From the NCBI RefSeq assembly GCF_021462265.1, contig NZ_JAJONF010000059.1:1-49193 (forward strand): DNA of 49,193 nt, written 5' to 3'. The translations under genes were made by a program, and so were the position numbers. The stretch is from Streptomyces shenzhenensis (GTDB lineage: Bacteria > Actinomycetota > Actinomycetes > Streptomycetales > Streptomycetaceae). Positions 23,154 to 34,963 of the stretch are shown here, one piece after another. Position 1 is the stretch's first letter, and each line of letters begins with the position of its first letter. The notes under the pieces were generated by a model, which searched no databases, had not been told where the DNA came from, and worked only from the letters and a program-made list of their open reading frames with translations.

Positions 23154-24458
23154 TCACCCGGCGACCGGCTCGACCGCGGCCACCGCCACCGGACGCGTCT
23201 CCGGCAGCAGCGCGAAGCACCCCAGGCTCAGCAGCGCGATCGCCGTCAGATAAGCCCCCACGGCCCACGGCACGCGTCCACTGTGTTCCGCCAGAGCCGT
23301 CGCCACGATCGGCGTCAGCGCACCCCCGAGGACGCCGCCGAGGTTGTACCCGACGGCGGCACCGGTGCACCGCACCCGGGGCTCGTAGAGTTCCGGCAGG
23401 TAGGCGGCGACCACCGCGAACATGGTGATGAAGGCGACCAGGGCACCCGTGAACCCGAGGAACATCAGCAGCGGTTGTCCGCTCGCGAGCAGCGCGACCA
23501 TCGGGCACATCCACAGCGCCGAGGCCGTGCACCCCACCAGACACAGCGGCCGCCGCCCGTAGCGGTCGCCCAGCAGGGCCATCACCGGCGTGAGCGCCCC
23601 CTTCACCACCACGGCGGCCATGACGCAGGTCAGCATGACGGTACGGCTCACCCCGAGCCGCTCCGTCCCGTACGCCAGCGACCAGGTCGTCACCGCGTAG
23701 AACACCGCGTACCCGACCGAGAGAGCCCCCGCGGTCAGCAGCACCAGCCGCCAGTGGTGCCGTACGACCTCGGCGAACGGCATGCGCGCGGGCTCGTCGA
23801 TCTCCAGGAACTGCGGAGTCTCGGCGAGCGACGAACGCAGCCAGAGCCCGCCCAGCGCCAGCGCCCCGGCCGCCCAGAACGGCACCCGCCACCCCCACAG
23901 CGCGAACTGGGCGTCCGTCAGGGACGCCGAGAGCGCGAGCATCACGCCGTTGGCGAGGAGAAAACCGATGGCCGGACCGATCTGCGGAAAGCTCGACCAC
24001 AGGGCGCGCCGCCCGGCAGGCGCGTGCTCCGCGGCGAGCAGCACCGCCCCGCCCCACTCTCCGCCGAGCCCGAGCCCCTGCAGAAAACGCAGCAGCAGAA
24101 GCAGCAGGGGAGCGGCGACGCCGATCCTGTCGTAGGACGGCACGAACCCGACCGCGACCGTCGACGCCCCCGTCAGCAGCAGGGACGCGAACAGCACCGG
24201 CCGCCGGCCGCGCCGGTCCCCGACGTGCCCGAACAGCACCGAGCCCAGCGGCCGGGCCACGAACCCCGCGCCGAACGTCCCGAACGCCGCCAGTGTCCCC
24301 GCGAGCGGCGAGAACGTCGGGAAGAACAGCGGTCCAAGGACGAGCGCCGCGGCCGTCCCGTAGACGAAGAAGTCGTAGAACTCGATCGCGGTCCCGGTGA
24401 GGGAGGCGGCGGCCAGCCGCAGCATCGAGGGGGCCCTTACAGTGCGTGCATCATGCAT
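23154..24458 (-). CDS. MHS family MFS transporter
   Basis: A 434-residue 12-helix major-facilitator protein of the metabolite:H+ symporter group. The cytoplasmic loop signature LFGHVGDRRGRRPVLF, the opening LTGTAIEFYDFFVYGTAAAL and RFLQGLGLGGEWGGAVLLAAEHAP are typical of ProP/KgtP/ShiA-like carriers. The second half repeats the loop motif as LLGDRYGRRPLCL. The substrate is a small organic compound that cannot be read from sequence. The ATG at 24458 has a GGAG ribosome site five nt upstream. The gene converges on chaA (16-nt gap) and is divergent from aroQ. A shikimate-like substrate would fit the aroQ neighbour, but this is only suggestive. Confidence 0.92.
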   Translation of the reverse strand: MHDARTVRAPSMLRLAAASLTGTAIEFYDFFVYGTAAALVLGPLFFPTFSPLAGTLAAFGTFGAGFVARPLGSVLFGHVGDRRGRRPVLFASLLLTGASTVAVGFVPSYDRIGVAAPLLLLLLRFLQGLGLGGEWGGAVLLAAEHAPAGRRALWSSFPQIGPAIGFLLANGVMLALSASLTDAQFALWGWRVPFWAAGALALGGLWLRSSLAETPQFLEIDEPARMPFAEVVRHHWRLVLLTAGALSVGYAVFYAVTTWSLAYGTERLGVSRTVMLTCVMAAVVVKGALTPVMALLGDRYGRRPLCLVGCTASALWMCPMVALLASGQPLLMFLGFTGALVAFITMFAVVAAYLPELYEPRVRCTGAAVGYNLGGVLGGALTPIVATALAEHSGRVPWAVGAYLTAIALLSLGCFALLPETRPVAVAAVEPVAG

Positions 24459-24604
24459 GCTCCGTCAACTACCCAGGGTGATCAAGGGTTACGGGGGCGC
24501 ACGGTGGTGAGACGCCTCGCGCGGGAGCCGCCGCGGACCGTGATAGACCGGACCGAGCGGCGCCTTCCCGGGCCGTCCGCCTTCCCCACCGGACCGGAGG
24601 AATC

Positions 24605-25078
24605 GTGCCCCGCACCCTGGCCAACGCCCCGATCATGGTCCTCAACGGACCCAACCTGAACCTGCTGGGCCAGCGCCAGCCCGAGATCTACGGCTCCGAC
24701 ACCCTCGCCGACATCGAGGCCCTGTGCGCCAAGGCGGCGGCCGCACACGGCGGCACCGTGGACTTCCGGCAGTCCAACCACGAGGGCGAACTGGTCGACT
24801 GGATCCACGAGGCACGCCTCGACCACTGCGGGATCGTCATCAACCCGGGCGCCTACTCGCACACCTCGGTCGCGATTCTGGATGCTCTCAACACCTGTGA
24901 CGGGCTGCCCGTGCTGGAGGTCCACATCTCCAACATCCACAAGCGCGAGTCGTTCCGGCACCACTCCTACGTCTCCCTGCGGGCCGACGGAGTGATCGCC
25001 GGATGCGGCGTGCAGGGCTATGTGTTCGGCGTGGAGCGGGTGGCGGCGCTGGTCGGCGCCACCACCGCGGACGCGTAG
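24605..25078 (+). CDS. aroQ: Type II 3-dehydroquinate dehydratase
   Basis: A 157-residue enzyme of the shikimate pathway or quinate breakdown, converting 3-dehydroquinate to 3-dehydroshikimate as a dodecamer. The catalytic segments are complete: LNGPNLNLLGQRQPEIYG (with the lid Arg and Tyr), INPGAYSHTSVAILDAL and HISNIHKRESFRHHSYVS (with the catalytic His). The GTG at 24605 follows a good ACCGGAGGAATC. The stop is only 4 nt from the stop of the convergent ABC ATPase gene, so there is no room for a terminator between them. The gene is apart from other aro genes. Confidence 0.95.
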   Translation: MPRTLANAPIMVLNGPNLNLLGQRQPEIYGSDTLADIEALCAKAAAAHGGTVDFRQSNHEGELVDWIHEARLDHCGIVINPGAYSHTSVAILDALNTCDGLPVLEVHISNIHKRESFRHHSYVSLRADGVIAGCGVQGYVFGVERVAALVGATTADA

Positions 25079-25082
25079 CGGC

Positions 25083-25835
25083 TCAGAGCCGTCCGGCCTC
25101 CACGATCCGCCGCAGGAAGCGCCGGGTGCGCTCCTGCCGCGGGTCGCCGAACACCTGCTCGGCCGTGCCGCGTTCGAGTACGACGCCGCCGTCGAGGAAG
25201 CAGACCTGGTCGGCGACGTCCCGGGCGAAACCCATCTCGTGCGTCGCCAGCACCATGGTCATCCCCTCGCCCTTCAGGTCCCGGACCACGGTGAGCACCT
25301 CGCCCACCAGCTCCGGGTCGAGGGCGGCGGTGATCTCGTCGAGCAGCAGCAGCCGGGGCCGTACCGCCAGGGCGCGTACGATCGCGACCCGTTGCTGCTG
25401 GCCGCCGCTCAGCCGGTCGGGGTAGGCGTCTGCCTTGTCGCCCAGTCCGAGGCGTTCGAGCAGTTCCCTGGCCCGCTCCTCGGCCTCCGCGCGGGCGACG
25501 CCGTGCACCCGGCGCGGCGCCAGGGTGATGTTGTCCAGCACGGTCATGTGCGGGAAGAGGTTGTACGCCTGGAAGACCACGCCGATACGGCGGCGCACCG
25601 CGTCCTGGTCGGCGCGCGGGTCGGTGATCTCCTCGCCGTCCAGCCAGATCGCGCCGTCGTCGATCTCCTCCAGAAGGTTGGCACAGCGCAGCAACGTCGA
25701 CTTGCCGGAGCCGGAGGCGCCGATCAGTGCCGTCACCGTGTGCGGGGCGACCTGCAGGTCCACGTCCCGCAGCACGACCGAATCCCCGAACGTCTTGCGG
25801 ACGGACTCCATGCGCAGGACAGGCGCGTCACTCAT
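25083..25835 (-). CDS. Polar amino-acid ABC transporter, ATP-binding protein
   Basis: A 250-residue ABC ATPase. Walker A is IGASGSGKST (about 38-46), the Q-loop is VVFQAYNLFPHM, the signature is LSGGQQQRVAI, Walker B is LLLLDEITAALDP, and the switch His is in ATHEMGFA. It most resembles the GluA/GlnQ/HisP type of amino-acid importers. The ATG at 25835 overlaps the permease stop as ATGA, so it is the last gene of the binding protein-permease-ATPase operon. Note that Walker B has Ile (DEIT) where DEPT is common. Confidence 0.95.
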   Translation of the reverse strand: MSDAPVLRMESVRKTFGDSVVLRDVDLQVAPHTVTALIGASGSGKSTLLRCANLLEEIDDGAIWLDGEEITDPRADQDAVRRRIGVVFQAYNLFPHMTVLDNITLAPRRVHGVARAEAEERARELLERLGLGDKADAYPDRLSGGQQQRVAIVRALAVRPRLLLLDEITAALDPELVGEVLTVVRDLKGEGMTMVLATHEMGFARDVADQVCFLDGGVVLERGTAEQVFGDPRQERTRRFLRRIVEAGRL

Positions 25836-26761
25836 ACGGATCCTCCCTGGGCCCGCCGCCGGTCCATCCGGGCCGTCACCCAGTCCGTGAAGCGGGTCAT
25901 CGGGATGGTCAGTGCCACGAAGACCAGCCCGGCGACGATGTACGGCGTGTAGTTGAGACTGCGCTGGGCGATGATGTCGGACGCCCGTACGGCGTCGATC
26001 GCGCCGCCGATGGACACGAGCCCCGTGTCCTTCTGCAGTGACACCAGGTCGTTCAGCAGCGGCGGCACCTGACGGCGCACGGCCTGGGGGAGCACCACGT
26101 ACCGCAGCGCCTGCCGGTTGGTCAGCCCCAGAGAGCGGGCCGCGGCGCGCTGCGAGGGGTGCACGGACTCGATGCCCGCACGGAACACTTCGGCCACGTA
26201 GGCGGAGTACGTCAGCGTCAGCGCCGTACCGCCCAGCAGCACGGGATCGACGGTCACGCCCTGGAGGCGCAGCGCGGGTACCCCGAAGACCACGATCATC
26301 AGGTTGATGATCAGTGGCAGACCACGGAAGAAGTCCGTGTAGGCCGCCGCCAGCGCGCGCAGCGGGAAGAACACCGGCCCCGGCAGCGTGCGGGCGACGG
26401 CGATCAGCATGCCGAGGACGAGCACCAGCACGCCGCAGATCAGCAGCAGCCGGACGTTGAGCCACAGGCCTTCGAGCACCTTGGGGAACGCCTCGCGCGC
26501 GTACTGCCCGTCGAAGAAGGTCTCCTTGGTGCGCTCCCAGCCCGGCGCGCTGACCACGACCATGTACAGGACGACGGCCGTGACCAGGGTCGACAGCGCG
26601 GCGATCGCGATCGCGCGACGGGCGCGGGCACGCTTGTAGCGCTCCCGTTCCAGCCGTCGTCCGGAGGGGGTGTAACCGTGGGCGCCCGCGGGGGCACCGG
26701 CCGGCATGTCGCCCTGGCCGTCCGCACCCTCCTGACCGGACTCGTCCTTGGTGACCGTCAC
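25832..26761 (-). CDS. Polar amino-acid ABC transporter, permease
   Basis: A 309-residue HisM/GlnP-type permease. A charged cytoplasmic N-terminus (about 55 residues) is followed by about six membrane segments. The conserved EAA loop that docks on the ATPase is VFRAGIESVHPSQRAAARSL, continuing GLTNRQALRYVVLPQAVR. The GTG at 26761 overlaps the stop of the binding-protein gene (GTGA), so translation is coupled. It forms a channel for an amino acid, probably as a homodimer since only one permease gene is present. The C-terminus ends in a basic tail (TARMDRRRAQGGSV). Confidence 0.93.
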   Translation of the reverse strand: MTVTKDESGQEGADGQGDMPAGAPAGAHGYTPSGRRLERERYKRARARRAIAIAALSTLVTAVVLYMVVVSAPGWERTKETFFDGQYAREAFPKVLEGLWLNVRLLLICGVLVLVLGMLIAVARTLPGPVFFPLRALAAAYTDFFRGLPLIINLMIVVFGVPALRLQGVTVDPVLLGGTALTLTYSAYVAEVFRAGIESVHPSQRAAARSLGLTNRQALRYVVLPQAVRRQVPPLLNDLVSLQKDTGLVSIGGAIDAVRASDIIAQRSLNYTPYIVAGLVFVALTIPMTRFTDWVTARMDRRRAQGGSV

Positions 26762-27642
26762 TTGAGCACCGGAGCGTCGACGGCGTCGGACAGCCACTGC
26801 TTGTCCAGCTTCGCCAGGGTGCCGTCCTTGCGCAGGGCGTCCACGGCCGACGTCACGCAGGACGTGAGGTCACTGCCCTTGTCCAGGACGAGCCCGAACT
26901 GCTCGGGCGTGCCGCCCTGGTTCTCGAACTGGCCGACGATCCTGGCGTTCGTCACCTGGGCCGCCGTGACGTAGAAGGCGGTCGGCAGATCGGTGACGAT
27001 CGCGTCCACCTGGCCGTTCCTGAGCGCCGAGACGGCCTGGTCGTTCTTGGAGTAGGCGGCCGCCTCCTGGGACGGCTTCACCACGTCGCTGATGTAGTTG
27101 AGGCTCGTCGTGCCGACCTGGGCGCCCAGCTTGAGGCCCTTGAGATCCGCGATGCTCGTCGCCTTCGCGGCCTTGCCGCCCTTGAGCGCGATGACCGCCT
27201 GGCGGACGTCGTAGTAGCCGGAGGAGAAGTCCACGGCCTTCTTGCGCTCGGTGCTGATGGACACCTGGTTGATGTCGAAGTCGAAGGTCTTCACGCCGGG
27301 CGCGAACGCCTTGTTGAACGGCACCCGCTGCCAGACGACCGCGCTCTTGCCGTACCCCAGTTGCTTCGCCACGGCGTAGGCGACCGCCGACTCGAAGCCC
27401 TCGCCGTTGGCCGGCTTGTCGTCCTTGAACCACGGTTCGTACGCCGGTTCGTCCGTCGCGATCGTCAGCTTGCCGGAGGTCTTGGTGGCCAACTTGCCCT
27501 TGGCGCAGGTGGCTCCGGCCGAGGAGGAGGACCCGCCGGACGCCTTGTCGTCCGGCTGCGGAGCGCAGCCGACAGCGGTGGCGAGCAGGGCTATGGTGGC
27601 GGCGGCGACAGCGCGACGCAGTGCGCTCGGGGCAGGATGCAT
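26758..27642 (-). CDS. Amino-acid ABC transporter substrate-binding lipoprotein
   Basis: A 294-residue extracellular lipoprotein. The signal peptide runs to the lipobox TAVGC (Cys26), followed by a Ser/Gly/Asp linker. The family-3 periplasmic binding fold is seen in KLTIATDEPAYEPWF, FESAVAYAVAKQLGYG, TFDFDINQVSISTERKKAVDF, LGAQVGTTSLNYI and RNGQVDAIVTDLPTAFY. It captures a polar amino acid outside the cell and delivers it to the adjacent permease. The ATG at 27642 is chosen because it starts the signal peptide; the open frame extends further upstream. It is the first gene of the operon. Confidence 0.94.
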   Translation of the reverse strand: MHPAPSALRRAVAAATIALLATAVGCAPQPDDKASGGSSSSAGATCAKGKLATKTSGKLTIATDEPAYEPWFKDDKPANGEGFESAVAYAVAKQLGYGKSAVVWQRVPFNKAFAPGVKTFDFDINQVSISTERKKAVDFSSGYYDVRQAVIALKGGKAAKATSIADLKGLKLGAQVGTTSLNYISDVVKPSQEAAAYSKNDQAVSALRNGQVDAIVTDLPTAFYVTAAQVTNARIVGQFENQGGTPEQFGLVLDKGSDLTSCVTSAVDALRKDGTLAKLDKQWLSDAVDAPVLK

Positions 27643-27921
27643 GGCGGGAGAGTGACAGCGAACGCCGCGTTTGTCCACGTCAAACGGGCATCTGTCCGCA
27701 TAGTGGGAACGGGTGTTGCGGTCTTGTGAACGTCGCCGTGGAGGGCGGACGCGCCGGGGCCGCCGGCCGAGGGCGGGGAATGCTGACCGGCGGCCCGTAC
27801 CGCGCAGGAGCCGTCATCCTGTGCGGGGCTGCCACCAGTTGACTGCGCGACGACGCGCGCCGGGAGCGTGCGCTGGGGGCCGGCGCGGGCGAACCGTTCA
27901 CACGGGGCGCGCGCGTGGAAG

Positions 27922-27996
27922 AAACGCGCGCCCGCGCTCATGATGGGAACGCGCGCTTGCGCTCACGCCGGGAACGCGCGCCCGCGCTCACCACCC
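27922..27996. repeat. Three-copy 25-bp tandem repeat
   Basis: Three near-identical units begin at 27922, 27947 and 27972 with an exact 25-bp period. The core is AACGCGCGCCCGCGCTCA in units 1 and 3, with two changes in unit 2. The last copy overlaps the stop codon and final codons of the MBL-fold gene. The remainder of the roughly 345-nt space 27643-27987 has no gene I can support. Confidence 0.8.
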
Positions 27997-28644
27997 GCGC
28001 GCGTGCCACTCCGGCAGATGCGGGCGCTCCGTGCCCAGCGTGGTGTCGTTGCCGTGTCCCGGATACACCCAGGTCTCGTCCGGCAGCGCGTCGAAGATCT
28101 TCGTCTCGACGTCGTGGATCAGGCTGGCGAAGGCCTTCGCGTCCTTGAACGTGTTGCCGACACCACCGGGGAAGAGGCAGTCCCCGGTGAAGACGTGCGG
28201 GTGGCCGTGCGGGTCGTCGTAGACCAGGGCGATGGAGCCCGGGGTGTGACCCACCAGGTGACGGGCGGTCAGTTCGACGCGGCCGACCCGGATCACGTCG
28301 CCGTCGCCCACGAGGACGTCGGTGGTGACCGGGATGCCGGGGGCGTCCTCGCGGCCCGCGTACGTCCGCGCGCCGGTCGCGGCGACGACCTCGGCCAGTG
28401 CCTGCCAGTGGTCGCCGTGCCGGTGGGTGGTGACGACGGACGCGATGCCGTCGTCACCGATCATGCCGAGGAGCGTCTCCGCGTCGTTGGCCGCGTCGAT
28501 CAGCAGTTGCTCGTCGGTGGCGCGGCAACGCAGCAGATAGGCGTTGTTGTCCATGGGCCCGACCGCGATCTTGGTGATCATCAGGTCTTTGAGCTCGTGC
28601 ACGTCCGCCGGTCCGCCGACCGTGACCTCTCCGCTGTACGTCAT
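27988..28644 (-). CDS. MBL-fold metallo-hydrolase (glyoxalase II-like)
   Basis: A 218-residue metallo-beta-lactamase-fold protein. The metal motif THRHGDHW (about 73-80), ARHLVGHTPGSIAL with the next His, FTGDCLFPGG with the bridging Asp and the last His in YPGHGNDTTLG are all present. The family includes hydroxyacylglutathione hydrolases; in actinomycetes it may act on other thioesters. The first hydrophilic 20 residues could be an extension, since a second Met (MITKIAVGPM) is possible. The ATG at 28644 lacks a ribosome site; a TATAGG lies 9 nt upstream, so a nearly leaderless message is likely. Confidence 0.92.
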   Translation of the reverse strand: MTYSGEVTVGGPADVHELKDLMITKIAVGPMDNNAYLLRCRATDEQLLIDAANDAETLLGMIGDDGIASVVTTHRHGDHWQALAEVVAATGARTYAGREDAPGIPVTTDVLVGDGDVIRVGRVELTARHLVGHTPGSIALVYDDPHGHPHVFTGDCLFPGGVGNTFKDAKAFASLIHDVETKIFDALPDETWVYPGHGNDTTLGTERPHLPEWHARGW

Positions 28645-28688
28645 GGTGATCAGCCTATAGCGGGGAGGGGGCGCCGACGTGCCGGTCG

Positions 28689-29378
28689 CTACAGCGGCGG
28701 AAGCGCGGGCAGGGTGCCGCCCTTCACGACCAGGGCCGAGCCGTCGCGGCGGCCGGCGAGCCAGCCCATCAGGTCGGCGGCGGATCCCTCGACGGCGATC
28801 GGACCCCCCGGCGCGCCGCCGCCGGTGGTCCAGACCCGGCCGCTGTCGCTGCGCAGTCCGGTCGACGGGACCTCCCGGTGCCCGCCGAAGCGCTCCGCGA
28901 GAAAGTCGATCTCCCGTTCGGTGAACTCCTCCGGCAGGTCCTCCAGCTCGTACCCGATCCCGAGGTCGGCATGGTGCAGCTCGACCTCGGCCCAGCGGCG
29001 GAACGGCACCCGGGCCGCGGTGTCGGTGACCCCGTTGCGCAGCTCCACCGTGCGCGACCAGTCCGCGGGCTCGGCCGCCCGGGCCCGGAATCCGGCATGG
29101 CTCGTCCGCAGGTCGTCCAGCTGCACACCGAGCGGGCGCGGCGCGTCGCGCTCGATGTCGGCGTCCCGTGCCTCGGCGGAGGCGTACATGGGACGCCCGT
29201 CCAGGACGGCGGCGAGCGCGTCCGCGTTGCGGGCGAGGTGGGCGAGGACGTGGCCGACCGTCCAGCCGGGCAGCCGTGACGGTCGCGCGCCGGCCGCGTT
29301 GTCCAGTGCGGCGACTGCGGTGAGGAGCCGGTCGGTCGCTTCCTGTACAGACGCCAGGTCATGAGCGTGATCAATCAT
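28689..29378 (-). CDS. Maleylpyruvate isomerase family, mycothiol-dependent enzyme
   Basis: A 229-residue protein with the DinB-like four-helix metal-binding domain: RLPGWTVGHVLAHLARNADAL (about 36-56, His ligands) and EVELHHADLGIGYELEDLP (about 133-151, further His). The C-terminal SCP2-like domain (about 170-229) ends VEGSAADLMGWLAGRRDGSA. The family uses mycothiol in place of glutathione, in isomerisation or detoxification; the substrate is unknown. The ATG at 29378 sits 7 nt after a predicted -10, so it is probably leaderless. It is divergent from uvrA. Confidence 0.9.
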   Translation of the reverse strand: MIDHAHDLASVQEATDRLLTAVAALDNAAGARPSRLPGWTVGHVLAHLARNADALAAVLDGRPMYASAEARDADIERDAPRPLGVQLDDLRTSHAGFRARAAEPADWSRTVELRNGVTDTAARVPFRRWAEVELHHADLGIGYELEDLPEEFTEREIDFLAERFGGHREVPSTGLRSDSGRVWTTGGGAPGGPIAVEGSAADLMGWLAGRRDGSALVVKGGTLPALPPL

Positions 29379-29385
29379 GGGGTTG

Positions 29386-29414
29386 ACAGTAGCCCCGCCA
29401 CACCTTCGGGTGAA
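29386..29414 (-). promoter_or_regulatory. Promoter of the maleylpyruvate isomerase family gene
   Basis: On the minus strand TTCACC (29409-29414), 17 bp, TACTGT (29386-29391), then 7 nt to the ATG. The spacing fits a HrdB-type promoter and a leaderless transcript. Confidence 0.5.
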
Positions 29415-29523
29415 GGTTTCGCACGGGCTCCGTAAATCGAATGGGCGTGCTATATCGTCGGTGGCGGCGTCGGGCATGCTGGATGGTCCGGGATTGTTTA
29501 CGCATCCAGGAATCCGACCGGCG

Positions 29524-29546
29524 TTGTCAGTGGCTCCCCCTAGTCT
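29524..29546 (+). promoter_or_regulatory. RecA-NDp/PafBC-type damage promoter of uvrA
   Basis: TTGTCAGTG (29524-29532), 8 nt, TAGTCT (29541-29546), an exact fit to TGTCRGTG-N8-TANNNT. A leader of about 50 nt follows before the GTG of uvrA, unlike the leaderless uvrB, uvrC and ogt. Confidence 0.85.
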
Positions 29547-29602
29547 GAAGAAGCACGGGGCCCTGCCCCTGTCACTTCTCTCAAGAAAGGTGCGGACCGG
29601 CT

Positions 29603-32650
<3,048 letters not shown>

Positions 32651-32711
32651 AGTCCCAGCCGGTTCACCTGCTCAGGCGGATTCCGGCAGATCCCGGCAGA
32701 TCGGATCAGAC

Positions 32712-32746
32712 GCGGCGCCCCACGGGAACTTCCCGTGGGGCGCCGC
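32712..32746. terminator. Strong hairpin terminator after uvrA
   Basis: A perfect 16-bp GC-rich stem with a 3-nt loop lies 62 nt after the uvrA stop. It starts GCGGCGCCCC and ends GGGGCGCCGC. No strong T-run follows, as usual in Streptomyces. It probably also ends the convergent sugar-kinase transcript. Confidence 0.85.
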
Positions 32747-32811
32747 TCGTTCCACGATCAGCCGCCCGTTCCCCGCGGCCATGACGGACCTTGACTCCTC
32801 AACAGCGAGCG

Positions 32812-33729
32812 CTACACAGGCAGGTCTCCGAGTTCGGAGGCATACGGCGGTTCCGCACCCGCCCGGGAGCACGTGATCGCGGCCGCCCGCGCCGCGAACC
32901 GCAGCAACCTCGTCCAGCCGTCGGCGCCCAGTCCCAGGAGCGCCTCGGCGGACAGCGCGTCCTGAGCGGCCAGACCGTGCAGCAGGGCCGCGTTCACCGT
33001 GTCACCGGCGCCGATCGTGTCCACGACGGCGACCTTCTCACCGGGGACGGCGTACACGGTGCCGTCGCGGGTGAAGGCACTGAGACCGTCACCGCCGTGG
33101 GTGATCACCACGGCCGAGGGGCCCGCCGCCAGCCATTCGTGCGGTGTGCCGCCCAGCCACAGCGCGTCCTCCTCCGAGAGCTTGAGGAGAGTCACCGAGG
33201 GCAGCCAGCTCTTGAAACGGGCCCGGTAGGCGTCCGGATCCGCGACCAGACCCGCCCGGATGTTCGGGTCGAGTGCGGTGAACAGGCCCTGCCCGGCCGC
33301 GTCGCGCATCAGCTGCTCGTAGGCGCTCGCCCCCGGTTCCAGGACGAGCGAGAGCGTGCCGAAGGAGACGGCACGGGTGGCGGCGGGGAGGCCGGCGGGG
33401 GCGGTGAACAGGCGGTCGGCGGTCCCCTCGACGTAGAAGGAGTAGGCGGCGGAGCCCTGCGGATCGATCGTGGCGGCCGCGAGAGTGGTCGGTTCCGGGC
33501 CACGTGCCACTAGGGAGACGTCCACGCCCGCCCGGCGCAGCCCGTCCAGCAGGGCCTCGCCGAAGGCGTCGCGGGAGGCACGGGAGCAGAACGCGGTGGC
33601 AGAGCCGAGGCGGCCGAGGGCCACGGCCGTGTTGTAGGGGCCGCCGCCGAGTGCCGGCTGCAGGGCCGCGAGGGCACCCGTGCCCTGCGGTACCAGATCG
33701 ATCAGTGCTTCACCGGCGACGACGATCAC
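32812..33729 (-). CDS. PfkB family sugar kinase (fructokinase-like)
   Basis: A 305-residue ribokinase-family kinase. The N-terminus VIVVAGEALIDLVP, the first signature LGGGPYNTAVALGRLG, FCSRASRDAFGEALLDGLRR and the C-terminal DTIGAGDTVNAALLHGLA (catalytic Asp and anion hole) are all intact. It probably phosphorylates a hexose such as fructose; the exact sugar is not readable. The GTG at 33729 follows GAAAGGAACCTCTC. The start lies inside the 3' end of the LacI gene (20-bp overlap), so the two are one operon and the regulator likely controls the kinase. A transport gene for the sugar is not adjacent. Confidence 0.92.
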   Translation of the reverse strand: MIVVAGEALIDLVPQGTGALAALQPALGGGPYNTAVALGRLGSATAFCSRASRDAFGEALLDGLRRAGVDVSLVARGPEPTTLAAATIDPQGSAAYSFYVEGTADRLFTAPAGLPAATRAVSFGTLSLVLEPGASAYEQLMRDAAGQGLFTALDPNIRAGLVADPDAYRARFKSWLPSVTLLKLSEEDALWLGGTPHEWLAAGPSAVVITHGGDGLSAFTRDGTVYAVPGEKVAVVDTIGAGDTVNAALLHGLAAQDALSAEALLGLGADGWTRLLRFAARAAAITCSRAGAEPPYASELGDLPV

Positions 33730-34810
33730 GAGAGGTTCCTTTCTCGGGGTGCTGGGGGTCCCTGGGGGCGCTGGGGGTGTCCGCAACGCCGTCCTCCTCC
33801 CGGCACCCGCACGACGTCCGGTGCACGAAGGCACACGGCAGCCGTAGGGTCCGGGCGGGCCGGTCGGGTGCGGCCAGCCGTTCGAGGAGCACCCGGACCG
33901 CCTCGGCGCCGAGTTCTCTGCTGGGCTGGGCGATGGCGGTGAGCCGGGGCGAGAAGAGGTCGGCCCAGGCGAAGTCGTCGAAGCAGCACAGGGCGATGTC
34001 GTCCGGTACGGACAGACCCCGCGCCCGCAGGGTGCGCAGGGCGCCGATGGTCATCGCGTTGTTGGCGGTGACGAGCGCCGTGGGCGGGGCGGCGAGCGAC
34101 AGCAGAGCGGCGGTGGCCTGCTCGGCGCCCGTGGTTTCGGAGTTGCCGGGGGCGATCAGGCCGTCGTCGAGGGCCAGCCCGGCCGTGGACAGCCCCTGCC
34201 GGTAGCCGGTGATCCGCTCGCCGGTGGTGCTCAGCCCGGGCAACCCTGCGACCAGGCCGATCCGGCGGTGGCCGAGACCGGCGAGGTGGGTGACGAGCCG
34301 GGCCATCGGCTCGGTGTTCTCGGTGCAGACCTGGTCGAAGGCCGGGGCGGTGTCCGCGCCGCCGCCGACGACCCGGTCGAGGAGGACGGTCGGTACGGCA
34401 TGACGGCTCAGGTAGGCGAGAAGCGCGCGCGGGTCGGCGGAGGGGGCGACGACCAGGCCGTCGACGCGGCGCTCGTGGAGGAGCTGGACGACCTTGCGTT
34501 CGTGCTCGGGGTCGTCGTGCGGGTCGGCGATGAGCAGGCTGTAGCCGTGCTCCAGGACGGCGGCCTCGACGCCCTGGAGGATCTCCGTGAAGTAGGGGTT
34601 GCTGATCGCCGACACCGCGAGCCCGATGGACCGGGTGCGGGAGGTCACCAGGGAGCGGGCGAGGGTGTTGGGCGTGTAGCCCAGTTCCTCGATGGCGTCG
34701 AGCACGGCCTGACGGGTGTGGGGCAGTACCGGGCGGGTCCCGTTCAGCACATGGGAGACGGTCGCCACCGAGACACCGGCACTCCGGGCGACGTCGGCCA
34801 TGGTGGGCAT
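33710..34810 (-). CDS. LacI family transcriptional repressor
   Basis: A 366-residue regulator. The N-terminal HTH and hinge are MADVARSAGVSVATVSHVLN (about 4-23), then YTPNTLARSLVTSRTRSIGL. The effector domain includes VSAISNPYFTEILQGVEAAV, ERRVDGLVVAPS, HRRIGLVAGLPG and LCCFDDFAWADLFSP. A C-terminal extra tail (CREEDGVADTPSAPRDPQHP onward, about 30 residues) exceeds the usual 330-340 aa. The ATG at 34810 (GAGGGGAGCCCG before it) is preferred. A palindrome at 34964-34991 in its upstream region is a probable autoregulatory operator. The sensed sugar is unknown. Confidence 0.92.
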   Translation of the reverse strand: MPTMADVARSAGVSVATVSHVLNGTRPVLPHTRQAVLDAIEELGYTPNTLARSLVTSRTRSIGLAVSAISNPYFTEILQGVEAAVLEHGYSLLIADPHDDPEHERKVVQLLHERRVDGLVVAPSADPRALLAYLSRHAVPTVLLDRVVGGGADTAPAFDQVCTENTEPMARLVTHLAGLGHRRIGLVAGLPGLSTTGERITGYRQGLSTAGLALDDGLIAPGNSETTGAEQATAALLSLAAPPTALVTANNAMTIGALRTLRARGLSVPDDIALCCFDDFAWADLFSPRLTAIAQPSRELGAEAVRVLLERLAAPDRPARTLRLPCAFVHRTSCGCREEDGVADTPSAPRDPQHPEKGTSRDRRRR

Positions 34811-34963
34811 CGGGCTCCCCTCGTCGCTTCCCGCCCCGCCCCGTACCGGGCTGGGGCTCGCGGGTTCCGGCTCGGGCCGCCGGGTTCCGCTCGGGACGCC
34901 ATGCCCCGTCGGCCGGGACGCCATGCCCCCTTCGGCCGGGAAGCTACCTCATCGGACAGGGGC

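Noticed and set aside
27922..27996. Three regular repeats as a CRISPR array
   Set aside because: The units are directly adjacent with no spacers, are only 25 bp, and no cas genes are nearby.
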